A stretch of DNA of 64,000 nucleotides from Mycoplasmopsis gallinarum DSM 19816 (GCF_000621085.1 NZ_JHZE01000008.1:124001-188000), one strand, 5' to 3'; positions 36,802 through 48,163 are shown, counted from the stretch's first letter. Notes: generated from the sequence alone by a model not told the origin. A program made the numbers and translations.

Positions 36802-37852
36802 TTTTTGAGCAAAACTATCTTTAAAGTTTGGTTTTTTAAGCAAATATAGTGCAAAAAAACAAGCTGAAATTAAGGCACAATCTTTATCAGGTTCAATTAT
36901 TGATAAAAGAACTCCTGCCGTTCAACCATTAGCTATTTTAATCCCTACTCTGTTAATCATTACACTTTTCACAGTGGTTCCATTAGTTTTAAATATTAAA
37001 AACGCCTTTTTTATAGACTTACCTGATGGAACAAGCCAATTTACTTTTCAAAATTTTGAAAATGTTATTAATGACCCTGCTTTTGCAGTGGCCTTTAGAA
37101 ACTCACTAATTTATGGTTTAATTGTGTTACCTTTCGTAATGGCAATTTCCCTTTTAATTAGTTCAACTATTGCAAATGTTTATCGTAAATGAGCAAGAGG
37201 AATTTGACAAACCATTTTCTTCTTACCATATGTTACTAATGCAATTGCAGTTTCATTATCATTTATTCAATTATTTGATCCAAATGGATTATTCAATAAA
37301 GCATTTAATTTAAATGTTCCTTGATTGGAAAGTAATGATCAATTTGGTTTTAATGCTTTATTGCCAATTATTATTCAAGGAATTTGATCTGGACTTGCAT
37401 TTAATGTTTTAATTTTTACAACTGCAATGCTTTCTGTTGATAAAAACTTATATCGTTCAGCTTCAATTGATGGAATTGGCACAATTAAACAATTCTTTAC
37501 AATTACTTTACCTTCAATCAAATCAACTACAACTTTCTTAATCACAATGGGAATTATTAATGGTATTAAAGTCTTTCCACTTGCTATCTTTAACAACCAA
37601 CCAGCAGATGCAATTAGTAATGGTGCTTCAACCTTAATGATTTTCGTTTATAGATTTACTAAAGCCGCAAACTATGCTTATGCATCTTCAGCTGCTTTAT
37701 CTCTATTTATAATTGGAGTAATTTATTCTACTTTGATTAGAGGTGGATTTAACACTATTTTAAAAGTTTCACAAAATTTAGGAGAATATAATGTTTGAAC
37801 TCGGATTAAAAATTCGCCAGTGATGATCGAATATCAAGCTAAGAAAAAATAG
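36785..37852 (+). CDS. ABC importer permease (UgpA/MalF type)
   Basis: A 355-residue inner membrane permease with about six hydrophobic segments after a hydrophilic N terminus of about 55 residues. The EAA-type loop is visible as SIDGIGTIKQFFTITLPS near residues 220-237. I place the start at the ATG 36785 inside the ATPase gene, preceded by GAAAGAG. The frame continues through several TGA (Trp) codons, including 37796-37798, to TAG at 37850-37852, giving a 62-base overlap with the next permease gene. Confidence 0.9.
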
Positions 37853-38801
37853 AGAAAACACAGCACACCAAGTTCATGAAACAAATGTTTTTGCAATGGC
37901 ATTTGGCTTATTCCTTAAAACTTTAGTGTTAGTTACTCTTTCTCTTGTTATTCTTTTCCCGTTTTTCTTCATGTTTATGATTTCTTTTATGGGAAAACAA
38001 CAAGCTTTAGAACTTTCAAGCAATTTTTCATTAATTCCGCAAGAATTTAGTCCTGACAACTATACCAAAGCAATGGGTATTTATGCCGCTGGTGATGATG
38101 TAGAAAGTCTTAAAAAAGGAGTTGACTATTTACCATCATTAGGTTTTACTTTTGCTAATGTTGTCTTTTCAGTAGTAGTTAAAATTTTAGTTACAATGTT
38201 AGCCGGTTATGCTTTTTCACTTAAAACTTGAAGATTTAAAAAATTATTATGATCTATTTTAATTTCATTATTAGTTTTACCAGAAGTTGCTTTACTTTCA
38301 GGTCAATATTGAATGGTAACTCGGCTTGATGAAGCAATTAAATTAAAACAAGATTTTCTCGGAATGGTGGCAGCAGTTTCAGTGCCATTCCTTGCTTCAA
38401 TCTTTACTGCTTTAATGTTTAGAAATGCTTTTGAAGCGATTCCAAAAAGATTAAAAGAAGTTGCAACAGTTGATGGTGCAGTTGGCGCTAAATATTTCTT
38501 TAAAATAGCTGTACCAATGGTTACTCCAACTATTTTAACTGTTACTATTTTAACCGCTTTAGCTTCATGAAACTCATACTTATGACCTGCATTAATTTCA
38601 GATAATACTTTCACAGTGCTTTCAGTTTGAATTTTCTCAGTTGGACAAGATTTATCAGATCCAGCCAACCCAAGACCAATGCCATCTCTAAAAATGGCCG
38701 CAGCTATTTTAGCAATTGCTCCAATGTTTATTGTGTATCTATTAGCTAGAAAATGAATTATGCGTTCAATTTCAAGACAAGGAAGTACAATTAAAGGATA
38801 G
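37791..38801 (+). CDS. ABC importer permease (UgpE/MalG type)
   Basis: Second permease of the same importer, 336 residues, about six transmembrane segments. The EAA loop appears as ATVDGAVGAKYFFKIAVP near residues 223-240. Start ATG 37791 has a GGAG ribosome binding site at 37781-37784, inside the preceding permease gene. The 62-base overlap implies tight co-translation of the two partners. Confidence 0.9.
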
Positions 38802-38803
38802 TT

Positions 38804-39082
38804 ATGAAAAATTTAAATTTAAAAACCAAAACTATTATTTGATTAGTTGTGTCAATTGTTGCTTTAATTGCTTTAATTGTATCTGTAATTGTTTATATTA
38901 ATGCAAGTGAAGTAAGTAAAATTTCTGCAGAAATAACCATTCCAACTGAATGATTAAACGCTGCTAAATCTCAATCATCTTACGCAATTGGAATTATGGC
39001 TTTTTCAATAGTAATTATGGGAATTGGAGCATATATTAGTTATGCTGGCTTAAAATCATGAAGAACTTTAACAAATGAATAG
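38804..39082 (+). CDS. Small two-helix membrane protein
   Basis: A 92-residue protein with two clear transmembrane segments (about residues 10-33 and 58-80) joined by a polar loop. It begins 2 bases after the permease stop and ends 9 bases before the next lipoprotein gene, so it belongs to the importer operon. I do not recognise it; an accessory subunit is possible. Confidence 0.78.
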
Positions 39083-39091
39083 GAGAAAAAA

Positions 39092-40375
39092 ATGAAAAAA
39101 TGAAATAAATTAATTTTTCTTGGCGCTCCTATTGCTTTAGGACTTCCAATGATTTCAAGCGCATGTTTAATTAGTCCAAACTATGAAGCTAGGGAATATT
39201 ACAAATTAAGCAAGGAACTTGAATTAATTCACAGACCAGCATATTCAAAAGATGATATAACAATTGAAAATGTTAATAAATTTAAGCAAATTTTAAATTT
39301 ATCAAAATTTTACAGTTTTGGCCTTAACAAATCAAATTTAGAATGAAAAGTTAAACCAAATGAGATTCAGTTTGATAAAAATTCAATTGAGAGAGATAAA
39401 ATGTTGGATTTATTAATGAACAATTTTCAAAACACTCCTTTGAATTACAAAATTTTAGCCAATGAAAGCAAAATTATCACAGCTGATACAGTAACAGGTA
39501 ATTACAAACTTCAAAGTAGTTATGATGAAATCAACGATGACTTCTATACTTATTTCTTTAATAAATTTAATACTCAATTAAATGAAATGATTGATGCAAA
39601 TATTGAAAAGAAAATGGTTAAATTAATTAATTTAATGATTCAAAATGGGTTAAAAATTAATAATAATCAATCAAATGGTAGTTCATTATTAGCAATGCCT
39701 CCAATTTATGCTTTATACAAAAAAAATAAAGAATTTTCAGGGCAAGGAATCGATACTATTTTTAATCAAGTAGTTGAAGAAGATTCTAAAGATTGAAATA
39801 ACTTTTTAAAAGACCCAATTGCATTCATTAAATCTGATGCATTTACTAAATATGATAATGTTTTAACTTTAGAAAAACAGATGAAAAAAAATCCTAATTC
39901 AGCAAATGCTTATCAAGAAAATATAACCCTTATAAAAGAATCAATTGAAGACGAAATTGAAAACTATGGAGCTAAAAGTCAAGATGCTTTAAGATTATTT
40001 GCTACATTCTTATACATTAATACTAATAATCAAATGCAAATTTCAATTGTTTACAGTAGATTAAGTAATGAATTAAAATATGTTTTGGAACTTTATAATC
40101 AAGCTGAAAATAAATGATATTTCTATGATTTTGTAGCGATGTATAATAAAACTAAAGAATTAAATAGCAATAACCAAGAATTTAATTTAGAAAACTTGAA
40201 TGAAGTTAAATTTACAAAAGATAAATTTGTAGCTGATTGAACTTTTGACAAACCAACAACAGAAAACTTTACTTGAACTTCTATTGAAAATCTTCCATTC
40301 AATTTCAAAGAAAAAAGTTCAAGATTGGATGAATTATTGCCATTAATGAAGAAATATTCAAATTTTGAAAAATAA
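39092..40375 (+). CDS. Lipoprotein, last gene of the importer cluster
   Basis: A 427-residue lipoprotein with lipobox ISSAC (Cys25) and an AGGAG ribosome binding site. The body is Asn/Lys-rich and helical. Near residue 342 there is a run WYFYDF, and Trp/Phe residues are frequent towards the C terminus; this fits the proteins called aromatic cluster surface proteins in mycoplasma genomes, but that match is from memory and tentative. Its place in the operon suggests a role in substrate capture. Confidence 0.78.
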
Positions 40376-40400
40376 TCCTCATAAAGGATTATTTTTTTTA
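40371..40400 (+). terminator. Terminator of the importer operon
   Basis: AATAATCCT (40371-40379) pairs perfectly with AGGATTATT (40385-40393), followed by T-rich sequence. The stem includes the stop codon. Confidence 0.9.
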
Positions 40401-40486
40401 TACTTAATATAAATAAATTATTTTTTTATTTTTTCCATAATGTAATTAAATAAAATAAAAAATAAATTAAAAAATAAGGAGATAAA

Positions 40487-43417
40487 ATGAAATTAGTTCA
40501 GCTTTATAATACAACGGAATATTCATTTCTTGAATCAACAATTAGAATTAAAAATTTAGTCAAAGATTCTAAAGCAAATGAATTAGAAGCTGTTGTACTA
40601 ACAGATTACAATAATTTGTTTGGTTTAGGTATATTTTTAGAAGAATGTCAAAAAAACAATATTAAAGGGATTGTTGGTGTTGATCTAGATTTAGAAATTA
40701 ATGGTTATAGATTTATTATTTTGGCTAAAAATTATCAAGGATACCAAAAAATCAATGAATTAATTTTAAAAAGAAATTCATTCATAAAAATAATTATTGA
40801 TGAATTAGATGATGAAAATATTTATGTATTAGATCACCCTACACATGGATTTTTTGCAAAAACCAAACAAATTTTAAATTTTTCTAATTTTTATCTGCCT
40901 TTTTCAAGCGAAACTAGAAGTTTTAATAATGTGGTATTTTTAAGAAAAAATAATTTGATGAATGGAAATGAAATTGAAACCTTAAAAACTTTAGCTACAA
41001 TTGGACAAAAAAACGTCGAAATAACTGCGAACTATTCATTTCAATATTTTGAAAATTTAGAAAATTTACCACACAATGTAATTGAAAATACCAAGAAAAT
41101 AGTTGAAAATTGTAATTTAATTTTACCTAAGGTAAAATTGCATCTTGCTAATTATGAAAACTTAAATAAGAAAGAATCTTATTTAAAATTTATTGAATTA
41201 ATAAACAAAGGCATTCAAGTTAAAGAAAATGAATTGGTAACAACTCCGATTTGACAAGAAAGATTAAAAAAAGAAATTGATGTGATAATATCTTTAAAAT
41301 TTTTTAATTATTTTTTAATCATTCAGGATTTAATTCAATGAGCAAAAAACAATGGTATTAAAATTGGCCCAGGTCGTGGTAGTGCAGCTGGTTCATTGGT
41401 TTCTTATCTACTCGGAATTACTGAAATTAACCCATTAAAATATGATTTATTATTTGAAAGATTTTTAAATTATGAAAAAGCTTCATGACCAGACATCGAT
41501 ATTGATATTCAAGATGATCGAAGAGCAGAAGTTTTTGCTTATTTAAAAAACAAATATGGTTATGAATACACTGCATTAATTTCCACTTTTCAAACAATCG
41601 GAGCAAAAAGCGCAATTAGAGATGTTGGGAGAGTTTTGAATTTGCCAATTACAGAAATTAATAAAATTTCTAAATCTATTTACACAAATACCTTGCAAGA
41701 GGCATATGAAACTAGTGAGTTCAAAAGCATTATAAAAAACAATTCAGAATATGATAAATTACTTTATCCAACGGCTCTAAAAATTGAAGGACTACCACGC
41801 CAGTTTGGATATCATCCAGCCGGTTTTATTATAAGCGATGTAAAAATTAGTTCTTTAGTTCCAGTTATGCCTTCTTCAGAAACTGATTTTTTGCAAATAC
41901 AATTGCCAATGAATTATTTGGAGAGTTTTGGATTGTTAAAAATTGATTTATTAGGATTAAAAACTCTAACTGAGGTCAATGAAATAGAAAAATTTTTACC
42001 AAAAGAACAAACCTTTGATTATTTATTAAGTCAGGGAGTTGATGTTTTAAACGATGAAAAAACTTTCAACATTTTAAACCAAGGATTTACAGAAGGAATT
42101 TTTCAACTTGAATCAACTGGAATGACAAGAACAATTAAAAAGGTAAAAATCGATAAATTTGATGATTTATATGCAATTATTTCATTATTTAGACCTGGTC
42201 CGATGAAATATATTGATATTTACGCACAAGTAAAAAATAAAAAAGCTCAAATGAATTCCATTTCCAAAGAATATGATGAAATTGTTAAAAATACATATGG
42301 AATAATTGTTTATCAAGAACAAATTATGCAAATAGCGGAAAAAATTGCCGGATTTTCATTTACTAAAGCGGACTTTTTGAGAAAAGCCATAAGTAAAAAA
42401 GAAGAAGAAAAGTTAAAAACTTTTAGATCAGATTTTGTTAATGGTGCCAAAGAAAAAGGTTTAAATGAACAAAAAGCCAACGAAATTTTCGATATTATTG
42501 AAGAATTTGGTTTATATGGATTTAACAAGAGTCATGCCGTTTCATATGCTTATTTAACAATGAAAATGGCTTATTATAAAACTCATCAACCTTTTCTTTT
42601 TTATAACGCTTTAATTACTTCATCACAAGGTGCGCAAGAAACAATTTTATCTATTGTAAAAGAAGCAAAAGAATTAAATTTCAAAATTAATTCACCTAAT
42701 ATTTATTTTTCAAGTCAAAAATCTGAAATATATAAAAATGAAATTTATTTACCTTTTTCAATGATTAAGGGATTCGGTAATGAAGGAATTAATAAAATAC
42801 TTAAAGATAGGGAAGAAAATGGAAATTATAGTTCTAATATTCTTGATACTTTATTAAGACTAAGATTTGCTGGCTTAAAAGATAATGCGATTGAAATTTT
42901 GATTAAATCTAATGTATTTAGAGACTATGGTAATATGAATTTCATAATTTCTTGTGATAATTTAACTAAACAAATTTATGGCATTTTTGATAAAAAAACA
43001 TCATATAAAGAAAATATTAAAAAATTTCCTATTGACACTTATGAAACCAAATTAGATGAACTAAATTCCCAAAGTGAAATAGATTATGCTTTTGAAATTG
43101 AAAATGAAACTAAATATTTGGGCGGAACTTTTAATATTTTTCCTACCTCTAAGTTTGAAGTCATTGGAAATAATTTGGCATTGTTTAATAAAATTAACAC
43201 AATTCAATATTTCCCTGTTGAAATTTTAGATATCAATTTCAAATATAAAATGATTAAATTTAGAGATAGTTCAAAAGAAGTAACTTCCTTTATAAATCAA
43301 GAAGAAATATTTAATAAATTTAAGCATTTAACCAAAGGTGAAATCATAAAAATGGGAATAAAAAGAGATAGTAAACAACGTTATTTACCGATAGAATGAG
43401 GAAAAATAAATGAATAA
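40487..43417 (+). CDS. dnaE: DNA polymerase III alpha subunit (DnaE type)
   Basis: Replicative-type C-family polymerase, 976 residues. The N-terminal PHP domain is recognisable, but its usual metal ligands are missing: LYNTT stands where LHxHS is expected and TDY where TDH is expected (residue 41). The palm is intact: [17 protein letters not shown] and PDIDIDI with Asp336, Asp338 and Asp340. A helix-hairpin-helix/OB-like C-terminal part follows. AAGGAG ribosome binding site. It lacks a proofreading exonuclease domain, so it is not PolC. It overlaps the 5'-3' exonuclease gene by 8 bases. Confidence 0.95.
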
Positions 43418-44297
43418 GTCAAAATTTTTATTAGTTGATGGAAACTTTTTAATGTTTCAATCTTTTTATGCATCTTATAATCCATACACTATGAATTCAT
43501 TAATGAAATCTCCAGAAGGAATTTATACAAACGGCGTACATGTTTTTCTTTTATCATTAACTAAATTAATTGATTTTATAAAACCTGATTATCTTTTTGT
43601 TGCTTTTGATGCACAAGGTAAAACAAAACGGCATGAAAATTATGAAGGATATAAAGCCGGAAGAACAAAAGCTCCTGAAATTATTTTTGAACAATTTAAT
43701 TTGATAAAACAAATATTAACCGGTTTAAACGTAAAATGATTTGAACAAATTGGCGATGAAGCAGATGATTTAATCGCAACATTAGCTCAAAACAAAAACA
43801 CAGAAAATTATATTTTTTCTAAAGATAAAGACCTTTTACAGTTAGTAAATGAAAACACAAGTGTAATTAGTCATAACAAAAAAACTGGAGAATTTGAATT
43901 AATTAACTTAGATAATTTTAAAAATTTAATTGGAATTTTGCCATATCAAATACCAGATTTTAAAGGATTAGCTGGTGATTCTTCTGATAATTTAAAAGGT
44001 GTAGAAGGAATTGGAGAAAAAACAGCAATTAAATTATTAAATGAATATGAAACTCTGGAGAATTTATATAACTCAATAGATTTAATTAAAGGTAAAACAA
44101 AAGAAAAATTACTTTTAGATAAAGAAAGTGCTTTCTTTTGTAAATCCTTAGCAATTTTAAATAGAAATGTACAAATGGATAAAGAAATATTAAAATATGC
44201 AAATTTTATTTATTTTAACAATGCAGATGGAAAAGAATTGTTAAAAAAACATAATTTAAAAGTCGCATACAATTTTCTATTTAAAGTTAATATATAA
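43410..44297 (+). CDS. 5'-3' exonuclease (Pol I N-terminal domain type)
   Basis: A stand-alone flap/5'-3' exonuclease, 295 residues, corresponding to the N-terminal domain of DNA polymerase I without polymerase parts. Metal-site motifs: LVDGNFLMF at the start, GDEADDLIA near residue 115, KDKDLLQL near 139, and LAGDSSDNLKGVEGIGEKTA (helix-hairpin-helix) near 180-200. It should remove RNA primers and flaps. Its start lies inside dnaE (8-base overlap), which suggests coupled synthesis of two lagging-strand enzymes. Confidence 0.94.
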
Positions 44298-44298
44298 T
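44293..44298 (+). promoter_or_regulatory. -10 element for a possible leaderless transcript
   Basis: TATAAT overlaps the exonuclease stop codon and ends 8 bases before the ATG at 44307, which has no ribosome binding site. Transcription would begin at or next to the start codon. Confidence 0.4.
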
Positions 44299-44306
44299 TT
44301 ATATTT

Positions 44307-45533
44307 ATGATAAACAAAGAAAAAAATAAATTAAATTTTGCCTTTTTTGAAAAAGATATTAATTTAAAAACAAATAAAAAGCAAAAAAAAGAATTAAAAA
44401 ATGAAATTATCAAATTGGTAATAAGTTTTTTAATTTCTTTTTTGGTGATTGGCTTATATTTTTTATCTAACAATCTTAATTCAGAATTTTTTAGCAAATT
44501 ATATTTATATACAATAGGTCTATTATTTGGAGATTTAATTATTTTTTTAGTAATTGTCCTACTAAGTTATTTTTTATTGAATTTCTTGAATTTATTTTTA
44601 AACAAATATGCAATTTCTTGATTTGATAAATATCAAAAAATTCCTTATTCTTCTTTAAAAAATAATTTATTTAAAAACATTTTAGTTTTGTTATTAATTT
44701 TTATTTTAATTTATCATGCTATTTTAGTTGGACAAAGAACGGAAAATTGATACTACTATAAACCTTCTGAATTAAGTTCAATTTTTTCTCTTGGATGATA
44801 TAAAAGTTTTACTAATGATGGAATAAATCCTATAACTAAAGGCAATATAGGAATTTTATTTGATTCAATTTTTAATATTTTTTATGTTATTTCTTTTTCT
44901 CCATTTCTTGTTTGAATAATTATTATTTTTTTATCCATATATTTATATTTTTCTTTTTGATTAATTAGACCATATCAATATTGAAAAAAACTTAGAAAAT
45001 CAAAACATTCTGTGGTTGAATATGAAACCGAACTTAAAAAAAATCAAATCTTTTTTTATACAAATGAAACAAAAAGATTTTTTGAATTTGTAAATTGAGC
45101 TAAAAAAATCCTTAATCTTGAAAATGAAAGTTTTAAGCAAACATATTCAGAAATAAAAAAACATTTTTCTATATTAACAAGAGAAGATGAAGCTTTTTTA
45201 TATTTTAAAAATATTAAAAAAACCAAAAAACCGATAAACGCAGAGATCGAAAATAAAGAAAATGAAATCGCTTTAAAAGAAGATGAAACTGAAGAATTAG
45301 AATCAGCCATTCTAACTAATAATAAAACTTCTATTAGTAAAAATGTTCAAATAGAAAAAATCGAAAATCCAATTTTTTATAATGAAGAAATTAATGAATT
45401 AAATTTTGATGAGAATTTGGAAGAAACCATAGAAGTTTCTAATCTAAATGAAACTAAAAAAATAAATTCTAATTTATCTAAAAACGAACCAGTAACTAAT
45501 AATGAAGAAGAATGAGAAAGCCCAATATTGTAA
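44307..45533 (+). CDS. Membrane protein of unknown function, 408 aa
   Basis: Four predicted transmembrane segments: two close together at about residues 32-52 and 65-95, one near 123-143 and one near 195-220. A hydrophilic, Glu/Asn/Lys-rich cytoplasmic-type C-terminal half of about 180 residues follows, ending EEEWESPIL. I do not recognise the family. No ribosome binding site precedes the ATG, which lies 9 bases after the exonuclease stop. It sits inside a replication/repair gene run, though nothing in the sequence ties it to DNA. Confidence 0.8.
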
Positions 45534-45548
45534 TAAAGGTGCCAAACA

Positions 45549-45890
45549 ATGACTAAATTAAAATGAAATGAAGCTAAAAAAATTATTACTGATAAACAAA
45601 ATAAAGATATGCTCTATTTTTTAGAATTCACTACCACATGATGTCCTGATTGTAAAATGATGAAACCAGTTGTAACTCAAATTTTTAATGAATATAGAGA
45701 TAATAAAAATATAACCTTTTATGAAATAGATGCTGAAGAAGCCAAATTATTTAGAGATATAAATTCTCCTTTTAAAGTTTTAAAGGTTCCAGCTTTTGTT
45801 TATTTCAAAAATAATCAAATTCTTAAAATTGCCTATGAATATTATCCAAAGGAAATTTTGAAACAATTTATTGAACAATATATAGATTAA
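45549..45890 (+). CDS. Thioredoxin-like protein
   Basis: A 113-residue thioredoxin-fold protein with active site W31-C-P-D-C35, close to the WCGPC/WCxxC pattern, and a cis-Pro segment KVPAFVYF near residue 79. The Trp of the active site is a TGA codon. The dipeptide between the cysteines (Pro-Asp) differs from the Gly-Pro of canonical thioredoxin, so its redox partner may differ. AAAGGTG ribosome binding site. It abuts uvrC. Confidence 0.9.
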
Positions 45891-45891
45891 A

Positions 45892-47613
45892 ATGCAAAAA
45901 GAAATTATTTTAGAAAAAATTAAACAAGTTCCAAATAAGCCCGGAGTTTATTTGTGAAAAGACATAGATGAAAATGTTATTTATGTGGGGAAAGCAATCA
46001 ATTTAAGAAAAAGACTTCATCAATATTTAGAAGGAGCTTTAAATTCTTATAAAACCGCAAAAATGGTTGATCTTATTTGTGACTTTGAAATTTATGTGGT
46101 AAGAAACAATAAAGAAGCTTTGGTTTTAGAAAAACAATTAATTGAAAAATATAATCCAGAATTTAACATTTTGTTATTGGATGATAAAAGATATCCTTAT
46201 TTGAAAATTGAACTAAATAATGATAAATTAGAGATTAATTTAATAAGAAAAATAAAAAAACCAGAAAATGAAAATTTATTTTATTTTGGGCCATTTCCAA
46301 ATGGATATGGCTCTACTTTAATTTTAAAATTACTTGAAAGAGAAGCATTTTATGAAAAAGGATTACCTATTAAAAATCCAAATAGGAATTTTTGAAAATC
46401 TCAATTTTTAAAAATTAAAGAAATTTTAAAATTTAATAACAAAGAATATTTAAAAAAATTAAAAGAAAAAATGCATGAAGCTTCAGAAAATTTGCAATTT
46501 GAAGTTGCAAAAGACATAAGAGATTCATTAAATTTTTTAAATAAATTAAACGAAGAACAAATAGTAGAATTAAAAAATTTAAAAAATATTGATGTTTTTA
46601 CTTATCAAGTAGATAATGAATTTTTATATATTACTATTTTGTTTTATAGATATGGTATTTTAATTAATAAAGATAATCAAATTATAAATTTAAAATTATC
46701 TTTAAATGATGTGTTAGAAAATTTTCTAATTGAATATTACAAAAATAAAATAATTCCTGATGAATTTGTAGTTTCTAAAAATTTTCTTGAATTAAATCTT
46801 CAACTTCCTTTTTCGACAAAACTAATTTCTCCAAAAATAGGAATTTATAAAAAAATTTTGGAAATTGCTGAATTAAATATGAATAATTTTTATTCTTCAA
46901 AAGCTGAAGAAGCTAAACAGAAATTACTATTAGCAGAAAAAAAAGAAAAAATTTTGAGTGATTTTTTAAATTTGCCAAACATCAAAAATGTTTTACTTTT
47001 TGATAATTCCAATTTTGCAAATTTTAATCCTATTGGTGTGGCTGTTCTTTATACAAACGGGCAAAAAAATAAAAATTATTATAGAAAATTTAATCATTCT
47101 TTAATAAACGAGAGAGAAGCTGATGTAGAGTATATGTATCAAACTGCATATAAATATTTAACTAGTGAAAAAGAAAATTTAATTCCGGATTTGATTATTG
47201 CAGATGGTGGATTACCACAAATTCATGAAATTAAAAAAGTTTTAAAAGAATTAAAATTGAATATTCCGGTAATTGGATTAGTAAAAGATAATTACCATAG
47301 GACTAGAACTTTAATTGATTTAAATGAAAAAGAAGTTAATATTTTAAAAAATAGAGAAATTTTTAATTTTTTATCAGAAATGCAAATTGAAGTTGATAGA
47401 TTTGCAAAAGAACATTTAAGAAAAAGAAACAAAATTGTCTCTTTAGAAGGGAAGTTATTATCAATAGATGGATTAGGAGAAAAAACAGAAAAAAAATTAT
47501 TAAATCATTTTGGAACTTATAATAATATTTACAACGCTAGTTTAGAAGCATTAGAAAAAGTTGTATCAAAAAGTCTAGCTAAAAAAATATATGAAAAAGA
47601 ATATACAAAATAA
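45892..47613 (+). CDS. uvrC: Excinuclease ABC subunit C
   Basis: Nucleotide excision repair nuclease, 573 residues. The GIY-YIG domain is at the N terminus (PGVYLWKD ... IYVGKA), a UvrB-interacting segment is near residue 195 (EASENLQFEVAKDIRD), the RNase H-like endonuclease domain contains IADGGLPQI near 440, and a C-terminal helix-hairpin-helix (SIDGLGEKTEKKLL) follows. The ATG comes one base after the thioredoxin gene stop and lacks a ribosome binding site, so translation is probably coupled. Confidence 0.95.
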
Positions 47614-47628
47614 ACCACCGAAGTGGTT
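47613..47628 (-). terminator. TTCG-loop hairpin, best read as a minus-strand terminator
   Basis: Six perfect pairs (AACCAC with GTGGTT). On the minus strand the loop is TTCG and the stem is followed by TATTTTG; on the plus strand no T run follows. It may also shape the uvrC mRNA end. Confidence 0.5.
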
Positions 47629-47749
47629 AGACAATAGATAATAAATTTTTATTTCTTTGCATTTTTTCCTTTTTACAAAATGAGTTAATGAAAAATGTTT
47701 TTTCATTAAAAAATAAAATATTAATTACATCAGCAAATTCGTTTTTAAT
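47627..47749 (-). pseudogene. Possible small gene or remnant with an ATT start
   Basis: On the minus strand AAGGAGATAAAATT (47747-47760) matches, base for base up to the last position, the AAGGAGATAAAATG that opens dnaE. The frame from that ATT runs 40 codons (INKEFADVINILFF-like beginning: I, K, N, E, F, A, D, V, I, N) and its TAA overlaps the start of a TTCG terminator hairpin. It may be a gene with a mutated start codon, a true ATT start, or a fragment of a longer gene. The first 20 residues faintly recall the N terminus of Rpn-type nucleases/transposases; this is a guess. Confidence 0.3.
47685..47709. repeat. Inverted repeat in the uvrC-tRNA spacer
   Basis: TTAATGAAAAA and TTTTTTCATTAA face each other across two bases. 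The rest of the spacer (47629-47852) is A/T-rich and, apart from the minus-strand remnant, shows nothing else. Confidence 0.4.
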
Positions 47750-47852
47750 TTTATCTCCTTAAATATCTATTGCTCATATTTAAATTGATAAAAATAATAA
47801 AATAGCAAAATAAAAAAAATTAAAAAAATTTTTCAATCAATTTTTTTAATGC

Positions 47853-47858
47853 TATAAT
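47853..47858 (+). promoter_or_regulatory. -10 element of the tRNA cluster
   Basis: TATAAT 41 bases before tRNA-Pro; a weak TTTTCA stands 17 bases upstream at 47830-47835, the same hexamer as at the S10 promoter. Confidence 0.65.
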
Positions 47859-47899
47859 GTTTAAGCAATTTTACAAAAACCTAAATTTGTTGCAAGTGT

Positions 47900-47976
47900 G
47901 GAGAAGTAGCTCAGCTTGGTAGAGCGCTTGGTTTGGGACCAAGTGGTCGCAGGTTCAAATCCTGTCTTCTTCACCA
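47900..47976 (+). tRNA. tRNA-Pro(TGG)
   Basis: 77 bases with encoded CCA. Acceptor GGAGAAG pairs with CTTCTTC; anticodon loop TTTGGGA gives TGG. First of eight tRNA genes. Confidence 0.96.
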
Positions 47977-47980
47977 TTTT

Positions 47981-48057
47981 GGGGGATTAGCTCATTTGGC
48001 TAGAGCGCCTGCCTTGCACGCAGGAGGTGGTGGGTTCGAATCCCATATCCTCCACCA
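47981..48057 (+). tRNA. tRNA-Ala(TGC)
   Basis: 77 bases with encoded CCA. Acceptor GGGGGAT pairs with ATCCTCC; anticodon loop CTTGCAC gives TGC. Confidence 0.96.
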
Positions 48058-48061
48058 AAAT

Positions 48062-48138
48062 GGCATTGTAGCTCAGTTGGTTAGAGCGTCCGGTTCATAC
48101 CCGGAAGGTCATGAGTTCGAATCTCATCGATGCTACCA
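48062..48138 (+). tRNA. tRNA-Met(CAT), elongator
   Basis: 77 bases with encoded CCA. Acceptor GGCATTG pairs with CGATGCT through two G-T pairs; anticodon loop TTCATAC gives CAT. It is fully paired at 1-72, unlike the initiator further on. The order Met-Ile2-Ser-fMet supports elongator Met. Confidence 0.88.
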
Positions 48139-48163
48139 TTATATGGAAATCTAACTGTTTTTT

